DNA of 64,000 nucleotides from Bugulina stolonifera (taxonomy: Eukaryota > Bryozoa > Gymnolaemata > Cheilostomatida > Bugulidae). The stretch is taken from positions 14,246,099-14,310,098 of the forward strand of contig OW285193.1 in the NCBI GenBank assembly GCA_935421135.1, in the 5' to 3' direction. This document shows positions 27,102-41,100 of this stretch, one piece after another (position 1 is the stretch's first letter; every line of letters starts with the position of its first letter). Below the pieces are notes generated by a model. The model saw only the letters and a list, made by a program, of their open reading frames with translations. It made no database searches and had not been told where the DNA came from. A program made the translations under genes and the position numbers.

Positions 27102-27701
27102 ACCATCGTATCTACACCAACACCAGTTAGCTTTTTTATATTCAATATAGGGTACGGGAATATGTGCATTTCCACAGTTCAAGAGGAGAAAATACTTTGT
27201 AAGGCGTCTATCCGCTGCATTGTCTTAACAGTATCATATTCCATCCCTAATGTGGATGTGAAGAAGAGCTCTAGACATAGTTATAATGTGTCTGTCATTT
27301 TCAGGCATTCATGTTTTTTCAGTTGAGATTCAGCTGATGGCATCAGAAATGAGATAGATAATTACTATGATGTGAGTTTCCACCAAGATAAGGTGTTAGC
27401 TCACCAATTTGATGGTTGCCATGGCATTAATATATCTATCTTCTAGTTGATTTGACCGGAGAGACTTTTTAAGGCTTGAACAGTTTTTCATAGACGCAAT
27501 CCCTGATGATTAACAAATACGCAATGCAACGTTAACCAGCTTAGCCAATGAGGACGAACAATAACAACAACCATATCAGTTGACTGTGGTATTGAAGCTG
27601 GGGAAGTAGAAGGAACAGGTGATACTGGAGAGGCATAAGACAGCACGCGAACACAACTGCTAGCTGGAATACACCCTTCCTATTTCCTTAATTGAGGAAA
27701 C

Positions 27702-30700
27702 ATGTTACAGATTCAAAGGATACTGCTTCTATTAGCTGGAGCTAACTTGTTTATCCATCACATCAATGCATGTAAGTATGCTAAAATGGTCTACAATACA
27801 GCAGATGACATAAAACTGTCCTAAGAGTTGCTGCCTAACTAGTGCTGTGTTGGTGCTCCTCAGTTTTATTGATAATGTAAACTTTGTCATTCAACAACAC
27901 ACCGATTGGAAAAAACTTTTGCAGGAGAATTAACATCTATTTTTATTACTGTTATCACTTATCACAATGTATATTGTCTTGTTATTTGTAACGCAGGGGT
28001 GCTGTGGGAAAATAACAATATTAGATTTTGTTTTGGGAGTCAACTAAAAATTGAGGATTGCGCGCTTAGTGGCGGCGAAGAGGGACAACTCCTGTTCAAC
28101 TCCATCACTGTATTTACGTCTGGTGACACTCAAGCCATTGAGGCAGAGAAGAAAGAAGGAAAATGTAGCTCACTACGAGACTGTCATCGAACGATCCACT
28201 GTAAGTACACGTATGACAGTTATAGGATACGATACTCAACTCCAATTAACCTTAAGACTTTCATCACCCAACGCTAACTGAAATGTGTTTTATTAGTGCC
28301 AGAAAATGGCGGTCTACAGAACATTAGCAAATTAAAACTATTTTCTAATAAAATTTCTTCCAGCCGTGGCAGATACTGGTATTTCTCCTGAGTACAGACA
28401 TCTATATAAATGGGTGATTAGTAGATGCCAAGGAAAACCAAGATGCACTTTCAATGGTACTTTACCGGATTGGTGGGAACTGGTAGATGATAACAACAGC
28501 GACTGTGGTACAAAGGGTGTACAATACTTCACCAGCATATTGCTCGACGTTGAGTGTCGGAGTGAGTATAGAACAAATCTTTAGTGTTTGGTAGAAACAT
28601 CAATTTAATTTTAACACCAACAGTGGAAATATTTCACTCAATTTGCAGCCCGCTGCTGAACCTTTGCTGCAGAATCAAATCATACTATACTTTTCTAAAG
28701 GCATTGGAATTTAGGCCTACAGTATTTAGTTAACATTTGATAGCATAATTATAGTGTTTCGTAATAATCTAATTCTTGCTCAGCATTACTTTGAAGAAAT
28801 GAAAATTGTCCTTATTTGATGGCATACTGTATACTACACACAAGCACTAAGAGCTTGGAAACACTTGTCGGATGACTACCTAGTACTGATCAAACCATGT
28901 GAAATATGGTAATACTAATATGTGTGTGCTTCAGTTTTTGGTTTATGCTTTATAGGCCAAAGAAGTACTCTGGTTCTGTGGTACTTTACATGTAGGTTGC
29001 ACCACTAAATCTGCATGTAGTAGACCCACTCAATCTATAGTCTACCCTACATGTTGCTAGGTGTAGGAATTATGTATAAACTATTTGGTGACAAGGTATT
29101 TCACTGTGGTTACAGCAGTACTCAAACATATTCCTGAGTTAGTTATTCTTCAGACATAGTTGTCCAAGAAGAGGCCTACCATGTTGGTATGTAATGATTT
29201 CAATATTGTCTTTTCTGCAGTGAATGAACCGGCTTTGGAGACTGTTCCAACTCCTCCAGCCACAGAAGCTAGAACCAGGCCTACAACACCAACTACCACA
29301 ACACCTTTCCCTGTATTTATACCCATTTACCAACCCGATTTGGAAGGACGAGAAAGTAAGTTGAATAACTGTAAAACAATCGTTACGATAGGTGAGTGTA
29401 ATTTTAAAGGCACCGAGAAGGTGGCACCTGAGTGAAGTGTGGTAGTCACTATAGTCACTACCACACTTGGGGTAGTTAGTACCAGTATGAGGACAGTTAA
29501 CTGTCGGAGAGAGCGGAGAAAGCTACTGTCCTTCATACAATGCATTAAGATGTCATTTAACCTACAAATCCAAAGATTACGGATTAAGCACTAGCTAGAG
29601 ACTAGAGCTAATCCTTAGTGATACATGAATGTCAACTGACCTTTCAAGTATTCCATACAGTCAAGGCATTCGAAATATCAATGTAGGGTACTAAACTACA
29701 ACAAAACTAACAATCATTTGACACAAGAAACAACCCTCTAACAGCAAAGGACTAGCTGCTACAATATTACATTTATTATATAGCAAATTTTCAATTTCTT
29801 TACAGAGGTAATCCTTGGAGTTGCAATCGGCCTATCTCTGGCAATACTGTTGGTCTTGCTCATCGTCTTGTATTGCTGTGAGAACTATCGTAACCATAAG
29901 AGGTTCGGTAAACTACTAAGGAAGCTTGGCGCTCCCCAAGCTCAAGAGGATGCCTTTGACGAATTAGAATACGGAAGACAAGACGCATGGAAAGACGAAA
30001 CTCAAAGTATGTACTCGTTTGAGAACCCAATTAATGCAAAACTAGAAGTGTAACTTCTAATACTTGAATAGCAAACAATTGTTTACAAAATCATGAAGCA
30101 AAACATGTGAAATCACTGTTTTATAATGTGAACTTGAAACAATATTGACTTTGTACAATCATTCCAAACACCACAAGTACACAGGCCAACATGCACATGT
30201 ATGGATATAGGTAACCATTATTTCACCACTATTTCCTTAGCTGTACTTCACGATGAATAACCAATGTTGGCCAACGATCATTATCCAGCAGATAATAGTT
30301 CCTGTTACATCATTGAACAAAGTAGACCCACTGCATGGTTCGTTGGATGACACATTCACAACAACATAATCACCATCCCCTAATACTAACTCTAATGTTC
30401 ATTTCTGTAGATTTGGATGCATTGGGAGAGTATACTGGTGTCAAACCAGATGAATTCCTCACACTGGATAAGAATGCCATGGTACAATCGGGACAAATTA
30501 TGTACGACACAGCTACACGCACTATGGGTAAAGGAAATAGCTGTTCCACTTTGGATAGATTGGATCGTAAAGGAAGTCCCTCGGCACAATTGTTGACTAA
30601 TTACAATTATCAGGGACCTACTGATTATAATACAGGTAGGAATTATATATTCATATAGACTAGCCTGTTATAGTGATGATGTATGGAGGATTCAACTCAC

Positions 30701-31281
30701 TGCCAACTTCTAAGTATGCCTCTGCATTTCTTATACTTTCGACACTTACTTAAAATCTATAGCCTACATAAATTTCCAACAATAATTCATAACCATCCAG
30801 ACACTAGAGCAAAGGTGTACACACGGGAGGAGCAGAAGGAAAATGCAGCCCTCCAAATATTTTCACTCTCCATTGTAACATAGAAACAGGAGTTTGTTGA
30901 GCAGTTCAGTATTAAAACCGAGCAAAAACCGTTGAATCCACAACTCTGTTGCTAAGCTTACTCAGCTATGAGTCACTGGTGTTGAATGTGTCATAACAAT
31001 GCAAAAATAATATATGCAAGTATAATATTAATTATTCATATTGTTTTTGTACTTTGGTTATTTTCGCTGAGAAAGGCATAAACTAGAAGACAAAAAGAGA
31101 GACGATTCTGTACCATACCATGCGTGTCACATCTAAAAATAGGAAAGATAATTTGATTAGAAATTAATGTCTTTCCTCAATGAGTCTTAATTCCTTCCTT
31201 GTAGAGGAGAACATGGAGCTAGAGCGAAGAATGGCCGCCACTTTAAACGTCGAATTAGAGGAAGAGACGTCCTCTCACTGA
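27702..31281 (+). CDS. Gene E: SUEL-like lectin receptor, full tail
   Basis: Exons are 27702-27771, 27997-28200, 28364-28561, 29221-29355, 29806-30006, 30411-30635 and 31205-31281, giving 369 residues, all junctions phase 1. Residues 1-23 are a signal peptide ending HHINA. Residues 24-157 carry eight cysteines, with CQGKPRC and GTLPDWWELV. The stalk has TTPTTTTPFPVF and ends GRES. The transmembrane helix lies at about 204-227 and is followed by YCCENY. The tail has KLLRKLGAPQAQ, DAWKDET, GEYTGVKPDEFLTLDK, GKGNSCSTLDR and ENMELERRMAA, and ends in an acidic EEETSSH segment. This is the most typical member and a good reference for the family. Confidence 0.87.
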
Positions 31282-34171
31282 TACGTTCACAAAGATTGGG
31301 GACGCTCGGTGTATGCCCCTATTTTATGTGTTTTGTAAATATTAAGTCGGCACCAATTCATGTTTGGTAAAAGGATAAAATTGCTCATAGAAATGTATGT
31401 CTATTTATTTGGAATCCATGCATACCAATGGTGGTTTGTCTAACAATGTTTTACTCTGTTCAGTTGATTCAAGTAAAGAGGTGAGATTATATTTTTTTTA
31501 GAAAACTATTTCACTTTTCATGCTGTATACTTATTAACTGGTATTATAACAGGAAATGATATGCAGTCTAAGATAGTAGAACAATTATAAGGGTGTTGCA
31601 ATGAATGTCTTGCAGACAATCAATGTTAAGTACCTAGACATTCGTCATCAAGACTTTAAAATATAATATATAATTGTATAATAGATAATAATATATCCTT
31701 TCAATATTAATGCATAAAGCATATAAACGTTACAGTACTAGGTTTATCAGTTAGGGAACTCCTGTGTACAATATATTTTTAAGAATAAACCAAATGCATG
31801 TGCATTTTATGTATATAATTATATACATGTATATATTTTCCCAGTTTTGACACACTTTGGTTGCTACAATATGAAAGGCTTGGTAAAGTTTCTGAGGATA
31901 TATTTATAATAAAAAAACAGGTCAGGTATGTTTGCTACTTGCCATCCAAATAGTAATTTATCATCCAGTAATGGCACTTGAGAAAGGACTGCATAAATTA
32001 AAGCCAAATAATTTTTGCTTGAGGATACATTTCCACTAGAGGAAATGGTTCAAATTCCCGTTGGCCAAAATATTCATTTGATCACGGTCTATGGGAACCC
32101 TGTCCCTTATCCTAAGTTTTCTGAGTCTTAGATGGATATATATTCCTCAGAGTAGCCATATAATTGACCCCTACACTCAACACAATTTTGAGTTGTCTTC
32201 TTTTTAACCCAGTGAATGCGAATCTATGCTTAACATTTTAGTGGATTAAATTAATAGTACATTAATTACTAAATATTCTACTCAGCTCATGTGAAATAAA
32301 TTACTCCAAAATTACTAAAACAAGCAGAAGCAACCGATATAATCATTAATGTGAATTTGCTCTAGGACATAGAGTTGTCTCCTTGTTGGCGCTAAATTTA
32401 AGGGAAGAAAACTCCTTATTTGAGCCGAGCGAAAGGTTCACTGGTTTTATTATGTAAACTCAGCACATTTACACTACAAGAAGAAATGGGGTCTGCTTAA
32501 GAAGTGTAAGATGAGGTTTAATCGTGTGAATAAGCTATAGGCCTACAGAAGTATCATTTTAAAACTCACAAAGAGTTTTATGTGAATGTTTTACAGGCAC
32601 GTAGACCTGTAGTGAAATAGCAAAGACGACAAAGAATGCATCATTAATAAATCACTATGTTTATTATTGGACAGTAGCTCAATGAGGAATATTCAACCAG
32701 TGCATACTTTACTACAGGAGAGTAGTGACCATCCGGGTCACATTTGAACCTATTAAAGTAGAGCTAACATTACCCGCAATCCACCAAGATAAGACAGCCC
32801 TACTTCTTTCACAGATTCCGAGAGAAGACAACTCTGATTAATGCCAAAGTGGTTTTACCAAATTTAATAGGCCGTGTACAAGCTGCTGAGAGTTGAGATT
32901 TGGTTATTCTTATTGCTGTATGAAACAAAGCACTTCCAACACCAACACATTGTCCGAAGTTGATGTCTAAGACAAGAAACTCTCCAATATTTCAACGGTA
33001 CTGTCGCCATCTAACAATAATCGTAGATATTTTACTAGAGATGTAGAAGTTGTCTGCTCTTTTGAACCAGCCAACAGAAGCATATACAGTGTATATGAAT
33101 AGATCAGGTAGAACTGAGCCAAGTGGCCCACATCAAGTTTACCAATTGTGTATATAAACTCAATTATAATTTTAATCAATAACAAAAATGTCCTTGTCTA
33201 TGTAAATCAATAGTGTTATATATATACATGTATATATTATGTAAAATTGCATCCCAGCACATCCCGCCTCGGGTATTATCAACAAGCTTAAAAACTGAAA
33301 ACAAACATTATATGCAGGACTGAGTAATAACTGGTAAAGCCCAGTGGGCTCCGTCATAATTTGCTTGAGTTAATTTTTATAATGATTTTAGTACAATGTT
33401 TACAGTTAGGAAAAGTAACTGGCCCCACCCATCATATGTTCACTTTATGTAATCTAGATATATGTTGTGTACATGCAGTTTGTCATTTCAAACTCTCAAA
33501 TTCACTTTATCCTGGAGAAAGAATTTGTGTGCTGAGTATTCATGCAGGTAGGTTATAAATAACACCACAGGCTATGCAAGTGCCACAGATTAATGAACGA
33601 AGAAAAGAGTGGCAATTACTGCATTACACCATGATACCCTGTCTACAGTTACAACTTAGTATCTATTGTATTCTCTCATTGGTCATCATGTTTCACTATT
33701 ATAGGGTTACCATTTCATGATGATACGAGATAATTCATTGGTCTATCTTATGTAGAATAAATATTTCTACATTTTCGAGCTCCATTAGATTAAAGCTAAC
33801 GCAATACCTGTGTAAGAGAGTATATTCACATTCGAGAATTACATAATTGTGCTGATGGGGAAGGAAAGTTAATGGACTGAGACTTTGATTACCTAATTTA
33901 CACCGGAATATTCTACATCTTATGACATCAGTGATATAGAAAGTTTGGATATCAAGTGTTACTTGACACTGGGGTCTCATCATAAACAAGTCAAGTGTTG
34001 AGAATACGCATATCAGTATGTGAATCAATATTTAGTCACGATTTTTAAGTTTACAAAATGACACGTTTCATTCAGCGTTCTCTCAGTTGGCAACAGAACC
34101 CGAGCTACAAGTAACCAGTCTGTCTACAGCAACAACAGGGAAACTCGTTAAACAAAACTCAGGAAAGAAAT
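31282..34171. other. Intergenic region between genes E and F
   Basis: About 2.9 kb with no supported exon. An AATAAA at about 31792 could end gene E transcripts. Arms of the dispersed hairpin family occur at about 32192, 32371, 32818 and 33047, so this gap is enriched in them. Confidence 0.5.
32371..32415. repeat. Short hairpin repeat
   Basis: Arms AGAGTTGTCTCCTTG and GGGAAGAAAACTCCTT around a loop of about 15 bases. A moderately decayed copy of the dispersed family. Confidence 0.5.
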
Positions 34172-37100
34172 ATGCAACTTACAAGCACTCTCATCTCTCT
34201 TCTAGTTACTCTAACAGTATACAACCTGCTAGGAGAAGCAGGTAAGTTACATCAAATTGTGGCATATACTTACATGTACATATACTTACATCTTATATTC
34301 TACAGTCTATACTAACATACTAATGCTATATATAAACCAAACCAATAATGCTTGCATTGTATTATCTACTGCTAAATGGTAAATTATCTGCTATACTTTT
34401 ATATCATTAACAGTATATATCATATCTCATATCTCATTAAAAATCACACTCCAAGCCCAAATTTCAAGGCAGCCTTATACGAGTACATTTACACGTATTT
34501 GCAGTTAAAATTTCAACTGTCTACAACTGGGTCTGCCAAGGCAAAAGTATACCAAGAAATATCTGCAAGACAAACATAACGACAGTGATGAAGATAAAGT
34601 CAGTCTCTGTTCTCACCTCTACGAACATGACGTCAATACTGGCTGAATCTATGGAGTGCACCAAAGACTACAAGTGCTTACGAACTATACTACGTAAGTG
34701 CCGTCAGTTTTATATTATTAGTTTAATTCAAACACAAGTTGATATTAGTAACAATGTTCAAGATCAAAATGTTGTGGAGAGGTGATACCAGTTCCTCTAG
34801 CAGACTGATGACACACACAGAAAGGTTGCATGTTAAGAGCCCTACCAACGAAAATTCAGCCAATATGAGAAACTAACTGAAATAAAAACTAGTCCATATA
34901 GATTCATCCAATCACAGCATTACTCTAGAGCCACTGCAGTTCCCAAACCCAACATTTGTTTTGCTGAGTCGAGTCTGCAGTGGCCATCGGATGCTGTGGT
35001 GGGTCTTAACCAGAGCATTCTATGTAGTCACCTCTTTGAGATTGAGTGTCGATCTAGAAATATTAGTCGTCACTAAATTCCCAACGTAGAGAGCAAATAA
35101 CTCCTAATTTTATCAGACAGCAAACATGTTGTTTTACCAGGAGCTGACGATGAAGATGTGCCACCTGAATACAGATACCTATACAGATGGATAGCACATA
35201 AATGTGAGGGTCGAGAGCATTGCAGGGGAGACAACCTAAGGCTACCCCAGTGGTGGCAGTTGACTGGTGAATTTACAGAGTGTGGACAAAAACAGAAAAG
35301 ATATTTCTCGGCTGCATTAATACATTTCGAGTGCAGAAGTAAGTCAAAACCGATAATCACATTATTTATATTATAATTGTAGCATCATGCCTTCAAACTA
35401 TTAGTCTTTTGGAGTTGCATTTTCCAGGTAAAGAATTCCAATAAAGACTAAAAGTCATGAGGGTTGTTAGTAACGTTGTTCTAAGACTGAAGTATTGGGA
35501 GTTGTCATTTCATGCTCACCTTTTCTCTCATATCTACTTACATGTAGTTGTGAAACCAGAGCAGAATTCAAATGGTACACTAAGCCGTTTATGAGTTAGG
35601 TCTGCTAATGAAAAAATACGTACATAACTTGAACAACCATTATGCATTTTAGCGTTAGAAGACATTAGCACAGTGGAGGCCCCACCTTCAACCACAGAAT
35701 TAACAACACAAACCAGTACAACTTCCACACCAACTACAACTACTGTACCAGCAACTGTAACCACAACAACAACAACTAAAACAACAATAAAGACTACACA
35801 AACGGCAACCAATTCTATTACCAGCACAACATCTGTTAGAAGTACAACAATGGTAAAGGACACAACAAGTTCAGCTACAATTGTAGCAGCTACAACTTCA
35901 CAAGGTATACCCACAAAATCTCCCACACACTCCACAATAACTGCAACAAATGCAGTAACTACTAGGAATGGACTATTCACAAGTACTGCCACACAACCCT
36001 CAACTACCACAAATACCACAAACACAGCACCAATAACTGATGATATAAATAAGATCACAGCAGATGGATTGACTACGACAGCGGATGAATTAACCACGAC
36101 AGCAGATGCCACGACTACGACAGCAGATGCTAAAACTACGATAGCGGATGATACAACTACGATAGCGGATGATACGACTACGATAGCGGATGCTACGACA
36201 GCAAAGACAAATCCTACTACCCTGTCAGCTGTTACAAATATAACAGCAGCCACAACAGTTACTATGGATACCACATCAAAAGAGACCACAAATGGAACAC
36301 CAATCACAACAGGAGCTACCAGAACCACTACAGTCACTATCGCAAACACCACAGCTGATATTACAAATGCAACAATAACCTCTACAGTGACTGACGACAC
36401 CACTTCAGCAGCAAATACTAACAACATAACAACAGCGAGTACATCAACAGGATTGACCACCAGAGAAAATGCAGCTTCTGTGGACATCAATCAACCAGCT
36501 CTCTCCATGTCAGAAAGTAAGTTTAACCTTCAATATTGAGCTCAAAATAAGGAGCGGAGGCACAACGTTGAGTAAACTCTTCAAAGAACATGTTGAATCT
36601 ACATGTAGGTGCAAATCTCACACAATATTACCTGTTACAAATTGTTTTGTTCTGTTTTATAATTTTTGTGTTTCGTTATTACATGTTTGCTATATCTCAC
36701 AATCACGATAATCCTGTGTATTCAATGGTAACCTCCTCATGTGCTGTTAAATACGTGTAGTACTGACAACAATGAATTGTCATTAAAATCTGAAAATTTT
36801 ATGGATATTCCAGTAAACCGTGTCTATTTCCCTAGTATTAGCAGTACGCGCGTGATCAGGGAAAGTGAATCGAAGAACTAACAATAATTGCCAATATTGT
36901 TTGTTACAGCTGTGGTACTTGGAGTTACGCTTGGTCTAGCGCTAGTTGTGCTCATCACCTTATCCACAACAGCGTTCTGTTATCGCCGATACAGGAAATG
37001 GAGATTAGCTCACAAAAAAGCAAGGGACGCAAGAGTCAGAATTGCTAATAGGCAACACGTAATAGAGCAGGCTATTGGGGCGCAGGGTTAGTGGAATCGC

Positions 37101-37313
37101 CGAATTCATAAACCATGAATCTATTACCGATAGAAATTATTAAAAAGAACTCACCTAGCAAGGTTGAGATACATTACCATTACTATGATTATAGCTCATA
37201 ACAATTAATGTTTGGTAAATTATATAGGGGCGGATATGGACAGTCTACCTAGACATGAAGTAATGAAACCAGACGAGTTTATGATTGATCACAATGAGAG
37301 GTTTGTAGGATGA
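34172..37313 (+). CDS. Gene F: SUEL-like lectin protein with mucin-like stalk and short tail
   Basis: Exons are 34172-34241, 34505-34693, 35141-35338, 35653-36516, 36910-37086 and 37228-37313, giving 527 residues, all junctions phase 1. Residues 1-23 are a signal peptide. Residues 24-152 carry eight cysteines, with CEGREHC, RLPQWWQLTG and KRYFSA. The stalk exon is 864 bases, against 120-135 in most paralogues. It codes for about 288 mostly Thr, Ser, Ala and Asn residues, including seven 7-residue repeats of ADxTTTx type, and is expected to be heavily O-glycosylated. The transmembrane helix lies at about 441-464 and is followed by a basic stretch (YRRYRKWR) in place of YCCE. The last exon keeps MKPDEF but lacks E-Y-T-G-V and stops 12 residues later, and no ENLELERRMA exon is found. 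AATAAA at about 37588 may be its polyadenylation signal. Confidence 0.82.
36060..36206 (+). repeat. 21-bp in-frame repeats in the gene F stalk
   Basis: Seven units code for ADxxTTT-like heptapeptides (for example ADDTTTI twice in a row). They lie wholly within the stalk exon and could vary in number without breaking the frame. Confidence 0.85.
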
Positions 37314-38155
37314 TCAACGGAAACACTATCAGGATTCTTTGGATTTTGTAAAGAAACGTTATACGAGAGATAACATACAGGATTCGGCAAGAGGCAACTT
37401 GAAGATCAGTCCTGTAATAGACCGATACAAGAAGTAGTCATTCGTGACAAGCATATGACTCTCTCATTTGATTCTAGAACTGTTGCTTTTTGCTTCCACA
37501 ATTTTACATGATTTTTCCCAAAATACCCTGTACATATAATTATTCTAACCTCTACTATTCATACATGTACATATCGTAACCATTGAACAATAAAATATAT
37601 GCATGTGTTATTACAACTAAAACATCACATTTTCAGGGAACTTCCATGCATTTCATAATCGATATTAGGACATGTAAAAAAGATTTTGGTAAATTCCAGC
37701 ATATGGGCAGCTGGCAACGTGTCAGTCAAATTTGTGTCTGTAGGAAATAGTTTTAGATGTAAGTAACACACGCATCTTTTCTTCCACAAGAAAGTAACTC
37801 CATTTGAGGTGCCAGTAACAAAGTGAGATGAATTATAATTAGTTTATGAAATAACTAAATAATCATTATCGCTTTCTCACTGGTTACATGTAAATGACAT
37901 GGTCTGCTTGTTAGACCAACCCACCCTGCCCTGCCCACCAAAAGTGGAAGAATACATTAATCACAGATTTGCAAGGTTTAGTAGGAATGACAGCTGGCAT
38001 CAGTTAGCCAATAGGCAGTCCCCAAGAGAAGTGGTTTAACTCCTGGTAGGGGTTTCAGTAAAGAATAAGTAGCATAATTATACACTACCAGCTGTTCACT
38101 GGCAGCATTATAACATAGTAGAGTGGAGGAGAGTGGACAGGGTCTGCACCGAGTC
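37314..38155. other. Intergenic region between genes F and G
   Basis: Short AT-rich gap of about 840 bases. It was searched for a missing final tail exon of gene F, and none with the E-x-x-x-E-R-R-M pattern was found. Confidence 0.5.
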
Positions 38156-41100
38156 ATGGATCTTATATTATTGGTGGTTACTCTTGTACAGCTTACTAAC
38201 AGAGTAGGGGCATGTAAGTATTCCTTACTTACTATTACTATATCCTTATTTTCCATTCTGATAAAATATACAATAAATGCACTGCATCATATATCTAGGC
38301 CTACATAATGCTATAATCATTTCCTTTATCTATAAAATAGAGAGAACAGCATATGTACAGAATAATGTAATACATTTAATACATTAATGTATACGACTTC
38401 CCTGCAGCAGAATTCAAGTGTATAATACTGCCAAACCAGTTTATATTCAACTGGCAAAAGTAAAAATTATGTTAGTGTTGGCTAATAAATACATGTACGA
38501 TGTAAGTCTATTCATTGATAACCTAATGTTCTACATGAAAACCATAAAACGAGATATACTGTATGTCACATTCAACAAAAGGTAGGAAGGAAGATTTAGT
38601 TATCGTAGGAGCGCCAGCAGCCATATCCAATCAATGGGAGGTAAAGATCTCTTGCTATCTCTAAGTATCACTTCCTATTTCATATGAATTCCTAGAAGTC
38701 AGTGAAATGTACTCATCCTACAGTACAGTATTATATCCCAGAGCACATAGATATCTCTATTACAGCCCATATTGTAACTTGGGAATTGGTTATTATCTTT
38801 GAATATGTTATCTCTCTGAATGCTGACTTGGTTAACAGATTATTATTCAAGGTGACACTGAGGTATATATCTGTATTACTAATAGCCTATTATACATGTA
38901 CTTGTCAATCTATATACTATACTACTACTGTTTTATGCTACACACTAAGTCGCTACGTACCAAGTTGACATGACTACTTGCCATATTGGTACATATTCTA
39001 GCATCATAATATCTGATGAAATGATAATTTACATGTAGGATACAAAGAGTGCGTTCAATAATCATACTAAATATAATTATTTAATATAATACATTTGAAT
39101 ATTTACATACACTGCTAACCAATAAACAGTAATTCATCATGTTCCACACACCTGTTCATTGTGATCATTTTTATTAACAAGTGCATGCTAAGTGGGTAGC
39201 AATCAAGTTCAAATATAAATAATATAATAACATATCATATAATTATACAATATTATATACAGGTATATAATAATATATTAATCATAGATGTATATTAAAG
39301 CTAACCAGGAAAAACTAACCAGATTGCAGTTATGCAGCTGGAGATGAAAGTTGGGGGCATTATTATGTACAAGCACTTGACAACACCCAACATGTACTCA
39401 ACAATAAATATGTACCTCAAATTGGTTACATCACTATCACCAGGAATGTACGAAGGTACATTGTGTACGCATGCTTAAAAATCTGGGAAACATAGAAAGC
39501 ACTAAAGAGCCAACAGTGATTGTATAATTATTAATATAATTATGCATTTTAATTTTGATAGATAATTAACCTTACCTTATGTCTATTCATAGTGACCAAA
39601 GGTATTGTAAAAAAGAAAAAGGAAATCCACATGAGCCAATGACTCCTAAAACACACCTCAGAACAATAGTTTTAGGTATTCCACAAATAGGTTATTTCCT
39701 TGGATTAATTTGTGGAATATTAGTATTCAAAGATTTTAGAAAAAATATACTTCTTGTGATATTGTCCACATGCAATCCTTTCCTGAAGTCAAGTTCATAG
39801 GCCTATGTATGTCACGCTGTAGGGGTGGCACAAACAATTGATTTACATGGATGTCAGGGGAGACGAATGCCGATGGAGGAATGCTCTGACCCAAATTCTA
39901 TAATGAGGGTTGAGTCGGTTACCATATTTGCCTCCCCAAACTCAACTAAAATCAGCACAGGTAGCTGCTTCTCGGTACAAGATTGTTCACGCATCATACA
40001 TGGTAAGACTAATATAAATATGGGACATTCGAATAAACTTACTACTACCAGTGGATTGATAAAATATTTGAAGCTCCATATTATATTAAGTAAATTGTAC
40101 GGACTGTTAGTGATAGGTCGTGTTCGTTTAGGGACAAATCAGAGCCCTACCAGCCCAGCCGCTCAATTCAGTAAGAAGCTTATATATAATTTTTTACTGT
40201 TGGTTGGGAAAACTTTGAGTCGTGTGCTCCTTGTAAGTGTGATGTATGATATACATGTATATAACTGTAATACAATCTCAAACTATAACTGAAATAGAGA
40301 CCCTCTCATTCCGATACACTTTGTGCTAGATTGTGATAACTCTGAGATCTGGATCCTGTTATCCCCTTGTAATAAAACTAAAGCTCAAAGTCTTTAAATT
40401 GTGTAGGTGCTGATGATGTGGGCATTACGGATTCCTTCGAGCACTTGTACAAATGGATAGTTCACATGTGCGAGGGGAGACAACGCTGTAACAGAGGGGG
40501 ACATATGCCACACTGGTGGTTTCTCACTGGTGATTTTAAGAATGAAAACTCGGCAAGCTGTCCACAAATAGGAACAAAGTATTTTGCTGCTGTACACGCA
40601 CACATCTCTTGCGTAGGTAAGTAACTACGAGTCAGTAATCTTCCGGTATCAATTACTGCTCATCCAACATACAAGAGAACACTTCCTGATATTAAGCACC
40701 ACCCTTTCTTTCTTAATCTCCCTATGATTAGCAAGTGAAGGGGAGAGATGGAAATGTGCCACAGTAATTGATTTATAAGTATTTATCCAGATACTCCCAA
40801 TTGACGAAAAAATGCTTGAGACATCTTCAATTCAATTGATTTTCAGTTATTAATGATGTCTATGCCTACTACACATAGTCAGTCATATAGTGAAATTCAG
40901 CAAAGTTGAAAATTAGTGTGCTATATATAGGCCTAGACTAATTGTGTCTTGCAGTAAACGAAGAAGTGCCTACACAACCACCACCACCAGAAACCACACC
41001 GAGACCAACACCTACTACACCAGCTACAACAGCACCATTCTCTACATTCATTCAAATCTACCAGCCAGAGCTAATTGGACGAGAAAGTAAGATACTGTTC

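Larger units (their letters stand above)
23906..27701. other. Intergenic region between genes D and E
   Basis: About 3.8 kb without a supported exon. It holds an imperfect direct repeat at 24481-24756 and a foldback-like element at 26825-27101, described separately. The promoter of gene E presumably lies near 27.5-27.7 kb, but no core element is clear. Confidence 0.5.

Noticed and set aside
35534..36490. 318-codon Val-rich open frame on the minus strand
   Set aside because: Reverse of the Thr-rich stalk exon of gene F. The Val richness is simply the complement of Thr codons.
39579..39800. 73-codon frame with a hydrophobic stretch in intron 1 of gene G
   Set aside because: It lies just before the lectin exon acceptor but has no splice join that keeps phase 1 and no paralogous counterpart.
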